NCBI GenBank assembly: GCA_949282305.1
Contig: CASDPB010000040.1
Coordinates: 1-64,000, forward strand
Source of the DNA: an uncultured Lentisphaeria bacterium
Lineage (GTDB): Bacteria; Verrucomicrobiota; Lentisphaeria; Victivallales; UBA1829
Direction of reading: 5' to 3'
Length of the DNA: 64,000 nucleotides
A program made the position numbers and the translations under genes. The notes beneath the pieces are model-generated. The model did no database searches. It worked only from the letters and a program-made list of their open reading frames with translations, and was not told the DNA's origin. Positions 16,548-25,031 of this stretch are shown piece by piece (within the stretch, counting starts at the first letter, position 1; every line of letters begins with the position of its first letter).

Positions 16548-18584
16548 ATGAGCATCATAAAGGATTTTTCGCATTTTCTTCACGGCGGTGACTACAACCC
16601 CGATCAGTGGCTGAAGAGCCCCGGCATTATCGACGACGATTTCAGGCTGATGGACGAGGCGCACTGCAACACCTTTTCCATCGGCATTTTCTCCTGGTCG
16701 CAATATGAACCGGAAGAGGGAAAATTCGATTTTACATGGCTCGACGATATTATGGAGCGCTGCCGTGTCCACGGGAAAAAGGTCTTTCTGGCAACTCCGT
16801 CCGGCGCCCGTCCCGCATGGCTCGGACACAAATATGCGGAAACGAACCGCGTCAACGAAAAAGGGGAACGGATGCCGTGGGGCGGACGGCACAATCACTG
16901 CTGGACATCCCCCGTCATGCGCGAAAAACTGTCTGCGATCATACGCAGACTTGCGGAGCGCTATGCTTCTCATCCGGCGCTCGGCAGCTGGCATGTCAGC
17001 AACGAATACAACGGAGCGTGCTACTGCGGACTCTGCCGGAAGGAGTTTGTCGATTTCCTGAAACAGCGCTACGGATCTCTCGAAAGACTGAATGAAGTCT
17101 ACTGGTCCGCCTTCTGGGGACACCGCTATTCCGCATGGGAGCAGGTGGACCCGAATGACCGTGCCATGGATCTGGCACGGGTCGATTTCCTGCGGTTCAA
17201 CACGCAGCAGGCTGTGGACTTCATGCGTTTTGAGGTGGAGGCGCTGCGGGATTTTTCCGATGCGCCCGTCACAACCAATATGATGGGGGTATATGAAGGA
17301 CTGGACTACTGGCGCATCGCGGAGGTCTGCGATTTTATTTCCGATGACTGTTATCCCACGTGGTACAAAGGAGAAACGGAGCTGACCGCCGCACAGTTCT
17401 CCATGAATCACGACATGCACTATTCGATGAAGGGCAGGCCGTTCCTGATGATGGAGTCCTGCCCCGGAATCCCGAATACCAAGCCTTACTGCAAGATGCG
17501 CCGTCCGCGGGAGTTCGAGCGTGAAATGCTCCTTGCGCTTGCGCACGGCGCCGACGGAACCATGTATTTCCAATGGCGGAAGGGACGCGGCAACTGCGAA
17601 AAAATCCACGGCGCCGTGGTCGGGCATGACGGCACGGACAAGACCCTGATGTTTCAGTGCGTTGCCGACTACGGGGCGCGCCTGGAGCGGATCGGCGAGA
17701 TTGCGGACAGCGTGATCCGCCCTGAAATCGCGGTGATTTACGACTGGGAGTCTGTCTGGGCGTTGCACAGCACGAAAGGATTTGGCGAACGGGGCGGCGA
17801 TGTACAGGAGCAGCAGATGATTGAAACGGCGAGGAAACATTACCAGTCTCTCTGGACGCACAGCGTCCCGCTGGCTGTCATCGAAAGCACATGCGACTTT
17901 TCCGGATACAAACTGCTGGTCGCGCCGATGCTGTTCATGATAAAGCCGGGAGTCATGGAACGCCTGATTCGTTTTGTGGAGAACGGCGGAATTCTGGTCA
18001 TGACGTTTCTTTCGGCATACGTCGACGAGAACAATCTCTGTTTTTTCGGCGGCAATCCCGGAGGCGGGGAACTGCGCCGTCTTTTCGGCGTCTGGAACGA
18101 GGACATCGACCTTTTCGAGCCGGAAACGGAACAGACTTTGCGGCTTGACGGGTGGACGCTGAATGGAAGAGACGAGTTTCCGGTGGTCCGCCGCTGCGAG
18201 TATCTCCATGCGGAGGGCGCGGAGGTGCTCGGCGTCTGCGGCAATGATTTCTACGCCGGTTCTCCGGCTCTGACGGTAAACCGGCGGGGCAGGGGAAAGG
18301 CGTATTACATCGGAGCGGACACGAATCCTGATTTCCTGGAACTGTTTTACGGGCAGCTGCTTGAACAGAACGGAATCGAGCCGGTTCTGCCCGGACTGCC
18401 TTCCGCCGTCAAAGCCGCGCGGCGGGAAAAAGACGGCGCCGCTTATTATTTTGTGCAGAATATGAGCGACGAACCGCAGACTGTCCGGCTGCCGCATGAA
18501 ATGGAGGATCTCTGGAACGGAATCTCCGCCGCGGGCGCAGTGACTCTGCCTCCGTGCGGAAGCGCGGTTCTGAAATCAAGATGA
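16548..18584 (+). CDS. GH42 beta-galactosidase
   Basis: A 678-residue glycoside hydrolase family 42 enzyme, expected to release beta-D-galactose from oligosaccharides. It has no signal peptide, so it is cytoplasmic. The GGDYNPDQW opening, the acid/base Glu in WHVSNEYNG, the Cys-rich CYCGLCRKEF metal-site region and the nucleophile Glu in FLMMESCPG are all visible. The trimerisation domain (about 400-600) and a small C-terminal beta domain follow. The ATG at 16548 has AGGAAAGGA upstream and is preferred to a TTG at 16542. It is divergent from the GntR-LacI cassette. Confidence 0.93.
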   Translation: MSIIKDFSHFLHGGDYNPDQWLKSPGIIDDDFRLMDEAHCNTFSIGIFSWSQYEPEEGKFDFTWLDDIMERCRVHGKKVFLATPSGARPAWLGHKYAETNRVNEKGERMPWGGRHNHCWTSPVMREKLSAIIRRLAERYASHPALGSWHVSNEYNGACYCGLCRKEFVDFLKQRYGSLERLNEVYWSAFWGHRYSAWEQVDPNDRAMDLARVDFLRFNTQQAVDFMRFEVEALRDFSDAPVTTNMMGVYEGLDYWRIAEVCDFISDDCYPTWYKGETELTAAQFSMNHDMHYSMKGRPFLMMESCPGIPNTKPYCKMRRPREFEREMLLALAHGADGTMYFQWRKGRGNCEKIHGAVVGHDGTDKTLMFQCVADYGARLERIGEIADSVIRPEIAVIYDWESVWALHSTKGFGERGGDVQEQQMIETARKHYQSLWTHSVPLAVIESTCDFSGYKLLVAPMLFMIKPGVMERLIRFVENGGILVMTFLSAYVDENNLCFFGGNPGGGELRRLFGVWNEDIDLFEPETEQTLRLDGWTLNGRDEFPVVRRCEYLHAEGAEVLGVCGNDFYAGSPALTVNRRGRGKAYYIGADTNPDFLELFYGQLLEQNGIEPVLPGLPSAVKAARREKDGAAYYFVQNMSDEPQTVRLPHEMEDLWNGISAAGAVTLPPCGSAVLKSR

Positions 18585-18716
18585 TCTGCCGGTGCGGTTC
18601 GGAACGTTAGGGCGGCGTCAGCTTTCCATGAGGAATCGGTGAACCGCATTGAAGAGCGGCGGTTTGCTCCTATAGTATGGATACTTCGTTAAATTATCAT
18701 GAAAGGAAGTATCCGA

Positions 18717-19064
18717 ATGAAGAAATTCCTGGAAAAGAAACTGGTCCGGGTAAGATGCAAGAAGAACTATGCCGAAGCGCACTGCCATGTGATCATCGGG
18801 GAGGTTCTTGACGAGAATGAAGCGTATGTGGTTATCAAGGGCAAGGCGTTCCATTTCAATAAGTTGGATGCGAATACCCAGCGTCAGCATATCGTGGTGG
18901 GCGCGGTCTGCGTGCGGATTATCCCGTGGCACAACATCGAGGTGATTCACTGGATTGGCCCCAGGTGCGACTACAGCGCGGATTTCCTGTTTGACGGCGA
19001 TCACAATCTCGTGCTGGACGACAAAAAGCACACGGTCATCTCCTTTGCCCGCGACAGCGAGTGA
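18717..19064 (+). CDS. Conserved-looking hypothetical protein
   Basis: A 115-residue protein that I do not recognise. The ATG at 18717 has AGGAAG 7 nt upstream, and codon use matches its neighbours. The sequence alternates short beta strands (VRVRCKKNY, HVIIGEVL, AYVVIKGKAFHF, HIVVGAVCVRIIPW), suggesting a small beta-barrel such as an SH3- or Sm-like fold. It has no signal peptide or membrane segment. It stands alone and ends at a strong hairpin. Confidence 0.6.
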   Translation: MKKFLEKKLVRVRCKKNYAEAHCHVIIGEVLDENEAYVVIKGKAFHFNKLDANTQRQHIVVGAVCVRIIPWHNIEVIHWIGPRCDYSADFLFDGDHNLVLDDKKHTVISFARDSE

Positions 19065-19088
19065 ATCCGACGCCCCCCGCTGAAGGAT

Positions 19089-19122
19089 AAACCCCTCCAC
19101 CGGATGTCCGGGAGAGGGGTTT
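19089..19122. terminator. Intrinsic terminator between converging genes
   Basis: AAACCCCTC (19089-19097) pairs with GAGGGGTTT (19114-19122). The stem has A/T-rich flanks and serves both the 18717-19064 gene and the minus-strand thioredoxin-like gene. Confidence 0.75.
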
Positions 19123-19138
19123 CTGCCGTTTCCGGAGA

Positions 19139-19600
19139 TTATTTTGCGGATTTCACTTTGGCGTCAAAATGTTCAAGGAACGTTTTGGCTGTCGTTCCCG
19201 GTGCAAAACCGCTTTCTTTTGCAAGGATGCGTTCACTGTTGGGATCAATCACGACGACAGTCGGGAAACTGTAAATGCTGTATTTTTCCGCAAGCGATTT
19301 ATTCTGTGCCTGAAGTTCCTGTCCGAGCTTCGTATTGATCGGATAATCCGCATTGAAGAGAATATACTTTTTCGAGGCTTCCTCAATAAAACTTTTCTTC
19401 TTGAGAATATCCCGGTCGAGGCTGATGCACGGGCGGCACCAGTCGGAACCGGAAAATACCATCAGGATCGGCAGTTTTTTCGCGCGTCCCTCTTCCTTTG
19501 CCTTTTTGAAATTGGTGCTCCAGCCTTCCGCCGCCATGAGTCCGGCGGACAGTATTACGGCAAATGCCGCAAACATTGTTTTCATCATTGAGTGTTTCAT
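19139..19600 (-). CDS. Exported thioredoxin-like protein
   Basis: A 153-residue thioredoxin-fold protein with a signal peptide (cleavage after GLMAA). The redox motif is WCRPC in FSGSDWCRPC, and the cis-Pro is in YSFPTVVVID. It resembles the DUF255/thioredoxin_7 group of periplasmic disulfide reductases. AGGGGGA lies upstream of the ATG. It follows the CYTH gene by 6 bp and is probably co-transcribed with it. The substrate is unknown. Confidence 0.85.
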   Translation of the reverse strand: MKHSMMKTMFAAFAVILSAGLMAAEGWSTNFKKAKEEGRAKKLPILMVFSGSDWCRPCISLDRDILKKKSFIEEASKKYILFNADYPINTKLGQELQAQNKSLAEKYSIYSFPTVVVIDPNSERILAKESGFAPGTTAKTFLEHFDAKVKSAK

Positions 19601-19606
19601 GTTGTC

Positions 19607-20119
19607 TTAATCCCCCTTGTCTTTTATTTTGGTTTCTGTTGTCTGTTTCCAGGTGCGGTATGGATTGCGCGCCAGGAACGAGTTGTAATATTCCGGCTTT
19701 CCGGTCACTTCCTCTCCCAGCCACGCGGGATGCTCAAACCGGCTGTCCTCGGACGCCAGTTCCAGCTCCGCGAGCACGAGTCCCCGGTTGTCTCCGAGAA
19801 ATTCGTCAATTTCCCAGCGGTCGGTGCCGTTCATGACGATGTTCCGGTATTTTTCCACTGCGGGACCTTCGCAGAAATCATCAATCAGAGTATTGGCATC
19901 GTGCCGCGGAATCTCATATTCGTATTCGCTGCGGGTGCAGCCCCGGACGGGACCCTTGAGCGTCAGATAGCCTTTTTCTCCGGCAACCCGGATGCGGAGC
20001 ACTCCGTTTTCCTGTTCCCGGAAATGAATATAAGCCTGCCGGAAGAGCGTGCGGGTCAGAACCCGGCTGCGCCATGAATCGTCTTTCAGCAGAAACTTGC
20101 GTTCGATTTCCGTTCCCAT
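19607..20119 (-). CDS. CYTH domain triphosphatase
   Basis: A 170-residue CYTH-fold protein. The signature EIERKFL is at residues 4-10. The alternating charged strands of the tunnel fold follow: RIRVAGEKGYLTLKGP, YEYEIP, WEIDEF and LVLAELEL. Members hydrolyse inorganic triphosphate or other triphosphates in a metal-dependent way. It lies 11 bp after the TM2 gene and 6 bp before the thioredoxin-like gene, on the same strand. Confidence 0.9.
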   Translation of the reverse strand: MGTEIERKFLLKDDSWRSRVLTRTLFRQAYIHFREQENGVLRIRVAGEKGYLTLKGPVRGCTRSEYEYEIPRHDANTLIDDFCEGPAVEKYRNIVMNGTDRWEIDEFLGDNRGLVLAELELASEDSRFEHPAWLGEEVTGKPEYYNSFLARNPYRTWKQTTETKIKDKGD

Positions 20120-20130
20120 TGCAGCACCGG

Positions 20131-20397
20131 TCAGAACCAGCCTTTCCTGTTCTTTATGTAGGTGTAGTAAAACTTGTCATCGGGTGTTGTAAGATAGATG
20201 ATGCCCTCGATCAGTCCGATAATTCCCATGACTGTGCCTGCGAGACCGCATGTCAGGAGGGTTACAAGAAGCATGATGATCCCTTCGATCGTGTAGCCGA
20301 GTATGAACTTGTGAATGCCGAGAGATCCCAGAATGATTCCGAGGATTCCGGCAAGTATCTTTTTCTGATTGACGTCGGGGGGAACCAGATATTCCAT
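20131..20397 (-). CDS. TM2 domain membrane protein
   Basis: An 88-residue inner-membrane protein with two hydrophobic helices. The TM2 signature is present: GILGIILGSLGIHKFILGY, then GLAGTVMGIIGLIEGIIYL. The second helix is preceded by a polar turn. The function of TM2 proteins in bacteria is not settled. AAGGAG precedes the ATG. It may form an operon with the downstream CYTH gene. Confidence 0.88.
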   Translation of the reverse strand: MEYLVPPDVNQKKILAGILGIILGSLGIHKFILGYTIEGIIMLLVTLLTCGLAGTVMGIIGLIEGIIYLTTPDDKFYYTYIKNRKGWF

Positions 20398-20533
20398 TGT
20401 AATGCTCCTTTGTGTTGTTGAATATTATAAAGTTACTCTGCAATGGCGGAAAGTCAATCTGAAAACGGGAATTTTCCGCAGGAAACCGGATTTCGGCGCC
20501 ATATATTCTGCCGAAAAGAGCTGAAACAGGAAC

Positions 20534-22768
20534 TTACAGCATGGAAATCGCGTCCACATCCACGTAGATTTCGACGTTCGGACGGCGGACGGAATAGATT
20601 TCACGGCGCAGGGCGCGGCGGAGCGGAGCCAGCCTGCCGCCGCGGAAAGTTGCCATGTAGCGGTATTTGCCCTTGACGCGCTCAATTGGCGCGGGGGCGG
20701 GCTCGGAAACGATGGTTTCCGGGTCGAGACAGGGCTGGATCTTTTTCATCAGCGCGGTCGCCTCCGCCATGATTTCCGCAGGGTCTTCTCCCCGGAAATG
20801 CACAATCATCATGTGTCCGAACGGCGGATATTTCAGCTCCTCGCGGACGGTGATCTCCTCCTGGTAGAAGCCCTCGTAATCATGCTCCGCGGCGAATATG
20901 ATCGGAGGATTGAACGGGGAACAGGTCTGCACGAGAACTTCTCCCTTGACTTCTCCCCGTCCGGCGCGCCCGGCAACCTGCGTGAGGAGCTGGAACGAGC
21001 GTTCCGCCGCGCGGAAATCCGGCATGAACAGCCCCATGTCCGCGTTCACGATTCCGACCAGCGTCACATTCGGGAAGTGCAGCCCCTTGGCGATCATCTG
21101 AGTGCCGATCAGAATGTCCAGTTCGCCGCGCCGGAACTGCGACAACACTTTCGCATAGAGGCTCGGGCGCGTCATGCTGTCGGAATCCATACGGGCGATC
21201 CGGGCGTTTTTGAATACCTCCAGAGAGATGTTTTCAATCCGTTCCGTTCCCGCGCCGGAGTAACGGATGTGCTCCGACCCGCAGTTCGGGCAGACGGACG
21301 GAGCTTCCACGGAGGAGGCGCACAGGTGACAGGTCAGCATCTGTGTTTTGCGGTGGTAGGTGTAAGCCACGGAACAGTCCGGACACATTGCGACATATCC
21401 GCAGAGATCACATGCCATCTGCCTTGCATATCCGCGGCGGTTCAGGAAGATAATGCTCTGTTCCCCGCGCGCGATGCGTTCCCGCACCGCCTGCACCAGA
21501 AATTTGGAAAGGAACGGCAGCTTGCCTTCCTCCGTGCCTTCCAGGCGCATGTCGATGATCTTCACTTCCGGCATCAGAATGGTGGGATCGCTCCGTCTGG
21601 TGAGTTTGCAGAGCAGATACTTTCCGGTTTTCGCGTTGTAGTATGACTCCATGGACGGCGTTGCGGAACCGAGGATCACGAGCGCGTTTTCAAGTTTTCC
21701 GCGCATGACCGCCACGTCGCGGGCGTTGTAGCGCGGAGCTTCGGACTGTTTGTAGGAGGAGTCATGCTCCTCGTCCACGATGATCAGAGCGAGGTTGCGG
21801 AACGGCGCAAACAGTGCCGACCGTGCCCCGACCGCGATTTTGACCTTGCCGCGATGCACTTTCATCCACTCGTCATACCGCTCGCCGTCGGTAAGCCCGC
21901 TGTGAAGCACGCTGACCATGTCCCCGAACCGTGCGCGGAACCGTTCGACGGTCTGCGGAGTCAGCGAGATTTCCGGGACAAGCACGATTGCCTCCTTCCC
22001 GTTCTCGACCGCGCGCGCAATCGCCTGAAGGTAGACTTCGGTTTTTCCGCTTCCGGTTACGCCGTGGAGCAGGATCACATGCGGGTCTGCGGATTCCGGG
22101 TGTTCCATGCGTTTGTAAATCAGGTTCAGCGCCTCCGCCTGTTCTTCTGTGGGCGTGAGCGGCTTTGTGCGGAGGAGCTCCGTTCCGGCAAACGGATTGC
22201 GTTCCACGGCGCGGTCTTCAATTGAGACCAGCCCCAGTTTGACCAGTTCGTTCAGGACGGCCTTTGAAGCGCCGGATTCCGCGGCAAGGGTTTCCGCCTC
22301 GACGCCCGGATGGAGCATCAGGGCCTTCAGAACCGCGCATTTCCCCCTTGCCCGTGCGTTTCTGGTGATATAATCCGCGGCTTTCTGCTGGTCGTTCAGG
22401 AAGTAACAGGCTTTCGTCTTTGCCTTGATCTTGCCGCTCCTGACCGCTCCGGGAAGCAGAGTCCGGACAGCCAGTTCCCGCGCGCAGCAGTAGTAATCCG
22501 CCATCCATTCCCCGATTTTCAGCAGGGATTCTGGCAGCGCCGGATGTTCCGTGCAGACGGAATGAATCTCCTTGAGATCGTCGCGGTCCGAGGCGGAACC
22601 GACAGCCACGACGTAAGCCTGCCGTTCGCCGTCGCCGCGCCCGAAGGGAACGTTGACGCGCATTCCGGCTTTGACCTGTCCGCGGAGACGCTCCGGTATC
22701 CGGTAATCGAAGCTCCGGTTGAGCGAAAGGTTCAGAAGCACACGGGCGATGTTGGGCAAATCTTCCAT
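20534..22768 (-). CDS. priA: Primosomal replication protein N' (PriA helicase)
   Basis: A 744-residue SF2 DNA helicase that restarts stalled replication forks. An N-terminal DNA-binding domain (about 1-105) precedes the helicase core: Walker A GVTGSGKTE, DEEH box in IIVDEEHDSSYKQ, and motif VI in TQVAGRAGRG. Eight cysteines form the two zinc sites (CDLC, CPDC, CHLC, CPNC). The start at 22768 gives the family N-terminus; the frame continues upstream without resemblance. It is divergent from pyrK, about 130 bp away. Confidence 0.96.
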   Translation of the reverse strand: MEDLPNIARVLLNLSLNRSFDYRIPERLRGQVKAGMRVNVPFGRGDGERQAYVVAVGSASDRDDLKEIHSVCTEHPALPESLLKIGEWMADYYCCARELAVRTLLPGAVRSGKIKAKTKACYFLNDQQKAADYITRNARARGKCAVLKALMLHPGVEAETLAAESGASKAVLNELVKLGLVSIEDRAVERNPFAGTELLRTKPLTPTEEQAEALNLIYKRMEHPESADPHVILLHGVTGSGKTEVYLQAIARAVENGKEAIVLVPEISLTPQTVERFRARFGDMVSVLHSGLTDGERYDEWMKVHRGKVKIAVGARSALFAPFRNLALIIVDEEHDSSYKQSEAPRYNARDVAVMRGKLENALVILGSATPSMESYYNAKTGKYLLCKLTRRSDPTILMPEVKIIDMRLEGTEEGKLPFLSKFLVQAVRERIARGEQSIIFLNRRGYARQMACDLCGYVAMCPDCSVAYTYHRKTQMLTCHLCASSVEAPSVCPNCGSEHIRYSGAGTERIENISLEVFKNARIARMDSDSMTRPSLYAKVLSQFRRGELDILIGTQMIAKGLHFPNVTLVGIVNADMGLFMPDFRAAERSFQLLTQVAGRAGRGEVKGEVLVQTCSPFNPPIIFAAEHDYEGFYQEEITVREELKYPPFGHMMIVHFRGEDPAEIMAEATALMKKIQPCLDPETIVSEPAPAPIERVKGKYRYMATFRGGRLAPLRRALRREIYSVRRPNVEIYVDVDAISML

Positions 22769-22899
22769 AATTCTGCTGAAAACCGTCTTTCTTTCATTTG
22801 AGTAATCACTGTTTATGAGGTATAATATAAAGCATACATGTGCAAATGAAAAGAGACAAGACCGAAAAACAATCAATCTGACAGTTTCCCGGAGAAAAT

Positions 22900-23685
22900 A
22901 TGGATTCAGACTGCATAATTTTGAAAAACGAATGCCTGAAGGGGCTCTACCGGAGAATCGTCTTCTCCGCGCCCGATATTGCAAAACAGGCGCAGGCGGG
23001 ACAGTTTGTCCACGTCAAGATCACGGCGATGCGGGACCGCATTCTGCGGCGTCCGTTCAGCATCAGCGATGCCGACCCCGAGGCGGGCACGCTGACGCTC
23101 GTTTACAAGATCGTCGGGCACGGAACGGAGGAGCTCAGCCGCATGCGTCCCGGCGAGCACTGCCTGATTCTCGGCCCCCTCGGCAGGCCTTACTCCGCAC
23201 CGCGGAAAGGAATCAGACCCGTTCTCGTTGCCGGGGGCTACGGTTCCGCGGCGACTTATCTTCTGGCGAAACGGTGTCCGGAAAAGGGGGTGTTGCTGCT
23301 TGGCGCGCGTTCGGATGCCGATCTGATTCTCATGGAAGATTATCAGAAGCTCGGCTTCGAGGTGCGGGTTGCCACGAATGACGGAACGGCCGGGCACAGG
23401 GGATTCGTGACGGAGCTCCTGGAAGATGCACTTCCTGTAGACAGAAAGGCATGTTTCGTATATGGCTGCGGGCCTGAGCCCATGCTTCTTGCGCTGGGAA
23501 AAAAGGCGCTGTCGCTCGGCGTCGGCGCGGAATTGAGCCTTGACCAGCACATGTGCTGCGGCGTCGGCGCATGTTTTGCCTGCGTCGTAAAAGTCAAAGA
23601 CGCCGCGTCGCCGGACGGCTGGCGTTATTCGAGAAGCTGCAAGGAAGGACCCGTTTACAACGCAGAAGAGGTTTACTATGGCTGA
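22900..23685 (+). CDS. pyrK: Dihydroorotate dehydrogenase electron transfer subunit
   Basis: The FAD and [2Fe-2S] subunit of class 1B dihydroorotate dehydrogenase, which passes electrons to NAD+ in pyrimidine synthesis. The FAD motif RRPFSIS, a nucleotide-binding region (VLVAGGYGSAATYLL) and FVYGCGPEPML are visible. The cluster cysteines are in MCCGVGACFACV plus the later RSCKEGP. GGAG precedes the ATG. It overlaps pyrD by 8 bp, as expected for a two-subunit enzyme. Confidence 0.94.
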   Translation: MDSDCIILKNECLKGLYRRIVFSAPDIAKQAQAGQFVHVKITAMRDRILRRPFSISDADPEAGTLTLVYKIVGHGTEELSRMRPGEHCLILGPLGRPYSAPRKGIRPVLVAGGYGSAATYLLAKRCPEKGVLLLGARSDADLILMEDYQKLGFEVRVATNDGTAGHRGFVTELLEDALPVDRKACFVYGCGPEPMLLALGKKALSLGVGAELSLDQHMCCGVGACFACVVKVKDAASPDGWRYSRSCKEGPVYNAEEVYYG

Positions 23686-24598
23686 TTTGAGAGTCGATCT
23701 GGGCAGAATACAGTTGAAGAATCCCGTCATGACCGCTTCCGGAACGTTCGGTTACGGCGCGGAGTATGAGGAGTTTTTCCCCGTGTCGGAGCTGGGGGCG
23801 GTTGTCGTGAAGGGCGTTGCCCCGTGGCAGTCCCACGGCAATCCGACCCCGCGCGTGGCGGAAGTCACGTCCGGCATGTTGAATGCGATCGGACTTCAGG
23901 GACCCGGCATTGAAAAATTCCTGCATGATGAACACTATATGCCGTTTCTCCGCAAGTCCGAAGCGACGACGATTGTCAATATCTGGGGAAAAAAGATTGA
24001 GGACTACTGCGAAGTCGCGCGCCGTCTTGACGAAGATTCCGAAGGAATCGCCGCACTGGAGATCAATGTATCCTGTCCGAATGTCAAGGAGGGCGGCATC
24101 GCATTCGGAACCGATACGAAAATGATGGGCAAGGTCGTTTCCGCGGTCAGAAAGGCGACCGGACTGCCGCTGATTACGAAATTGAGCCCGAACGTGACGA
24201 AGATCGCGGATTTTGCGAAAGCCGCCGAGGACGCGGGGAGCGATATGGTTTCCCTGATTAATACGATTCCCGCCATGGCGATCGACATTGAGACGTTCCG
24301 CCCGAAAATAGCAAACGTCACCGGCGGTTTTTCCGGCCCGGCGATCAAGCCGATTGCCGTGCGAATGGTCTATGAGGCGGCGCACGCGGTCAGGATTCCG
24401 GTGATCGGCATGGGCGGCATCACGACAGGCGAGGATGCGGTTGAATTTCTCCTTGCCGGAGCGAAAGCGGTTGCCGTCGGAACCGCGATTTTTGCCGACC
24501 CGATGGCGCCGGTCAAAGTGATCCGGGGCATCAATGATTATCTTGACCGGAAGGGATTCAAGTCCGTCAACGATATTATCGGATTGTTCGGCAGATAA
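23678..24598 (+). CDS. pyrD: Dihydroorotate dehydrogenase, class 1B catalytic subunit
   Basis: A 306-residue FMN enzyme oxidising dihydroorotate to orotate. It has NPVMTASGTFGYG at the N-terminus and the class 1 catalytic Cys in NVSCPNVKEGG. FMN-binding segments include GGFSGPAIKPIAV and IPVIGMGGI, with AVAVGTAIF near the end. It is translationally coupled to pyrK. A GC-rich stem (24602-24608 with 24639-24645) just after the stop could end transcription, but there is no T run. Confidence 0.95.
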   Translation: MADLRVDLGRIQLKNPVMTASGTFGYGAEYEEFFPVSELGAVVVKGVAPWQSHGNPTPRVAEVTSGMLNAIGLQGPGIEKFLHDEHYMPFLRKSEATTIVNIWGKKIEDYCEVARRLDEDSEGIAALEINVSCPNVKEGGIAFGTDTKMMGKVVSAVRKATGLPLITKLSPNVTKIADFAKAAEDAGSDMVSLINTIPAMAIDIETFRPKIANVTGGFSGPAIKPIAVRMVYEAAHAVRIPVIGMGGITTGEDAVEFLLAGAKAVAVGTAIFADPMAPVKVIRGINDYLDRKGFKSVNDIIGLFGR

Positions 24599-24972
24599 AC
24601 ATCCCCGGCTGTTTCCGGACGGCGGAAATGCCCGCTGCCCGGGGACAATGATTCATGGCGAATTGATGATCGGTGTTTTCCGGTGAAGCCGCGGACGTTG
24701 CTGTCAGGAGTGTCGGCGTCCTGTCCGGCTTCAGTGCGGCAGGTGTTGATATGGAAAAACGTTTCCGTTTTTCCATGCGCCCGGGACAATCCGGGGATTC
24801 CGCAGACTCCGGTGGAATTCCCATTCCCCCTTGCAGAAAGCGAGTTGCCGCTTGTTCCCAATCCGTTTTCGCACTCTCCATACTGTTGCGTAAAATTGTC
24901 CTGGAATCCTGTGGGATGTCGGCATTCGGCTGTTTTTTTTGGGAAAAATCCGGCTTTTTTTATTTGAAAGCA
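24599..24972. other. Intergenic region with a perfect hairpin, no gene recognised
   Basis: About 370 bp between pyrD and the LacI-type regulator promoter. No open frame has a ribosome site or family resemblance. It contains a GC-rich stem just after pyrD and a perfect 11-bp inverted repeat, ATGGAAAAACG (24751-24761) with CGTTTTTCCAT (24766-24776). No T run follows the repeat, so a regulatory role is as likely as termination. Confidence 0.5.
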
Positions 24973-25000
24973 TTGACAAAGAGGAGTTTTTGACTATAAT
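24973..25000 (+). promoter_or_regulatory. Consensus sigma-70 promoter of the LacI cassette
   Basis: TTGACA (24973-24978), a 16-bp spacer and TATAAT (24995-25000). Both hexamers are perfect consensus. The ATG of the regulator is at 25032. Confidence 0.85.
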
Positions 25001-25020
25001 TATATTAATCGGTTAATATA
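25001..25020. promoter_or_regulatory. LacI-family operator over the transcription start
   Basis: TATATTAATCGGTTAATATA is an 8-bp inverted repeat around TCGG with a central CG, the usual layout for LacI-family sites (TTAAyCGrTTAA). It begins immediately after the -10 box and covers the expected start site. The adjacent LacI-type protein probably represses its own cassette here. Confidence 0.75.
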
Positions 25021-25031
25021 AGGACGAGCGG

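Noticed and set aside
16314-18497. 727-codon minus-strand frame
   Set aside because: Antisense to the GH42 gene, whose active-site motifs are clear.
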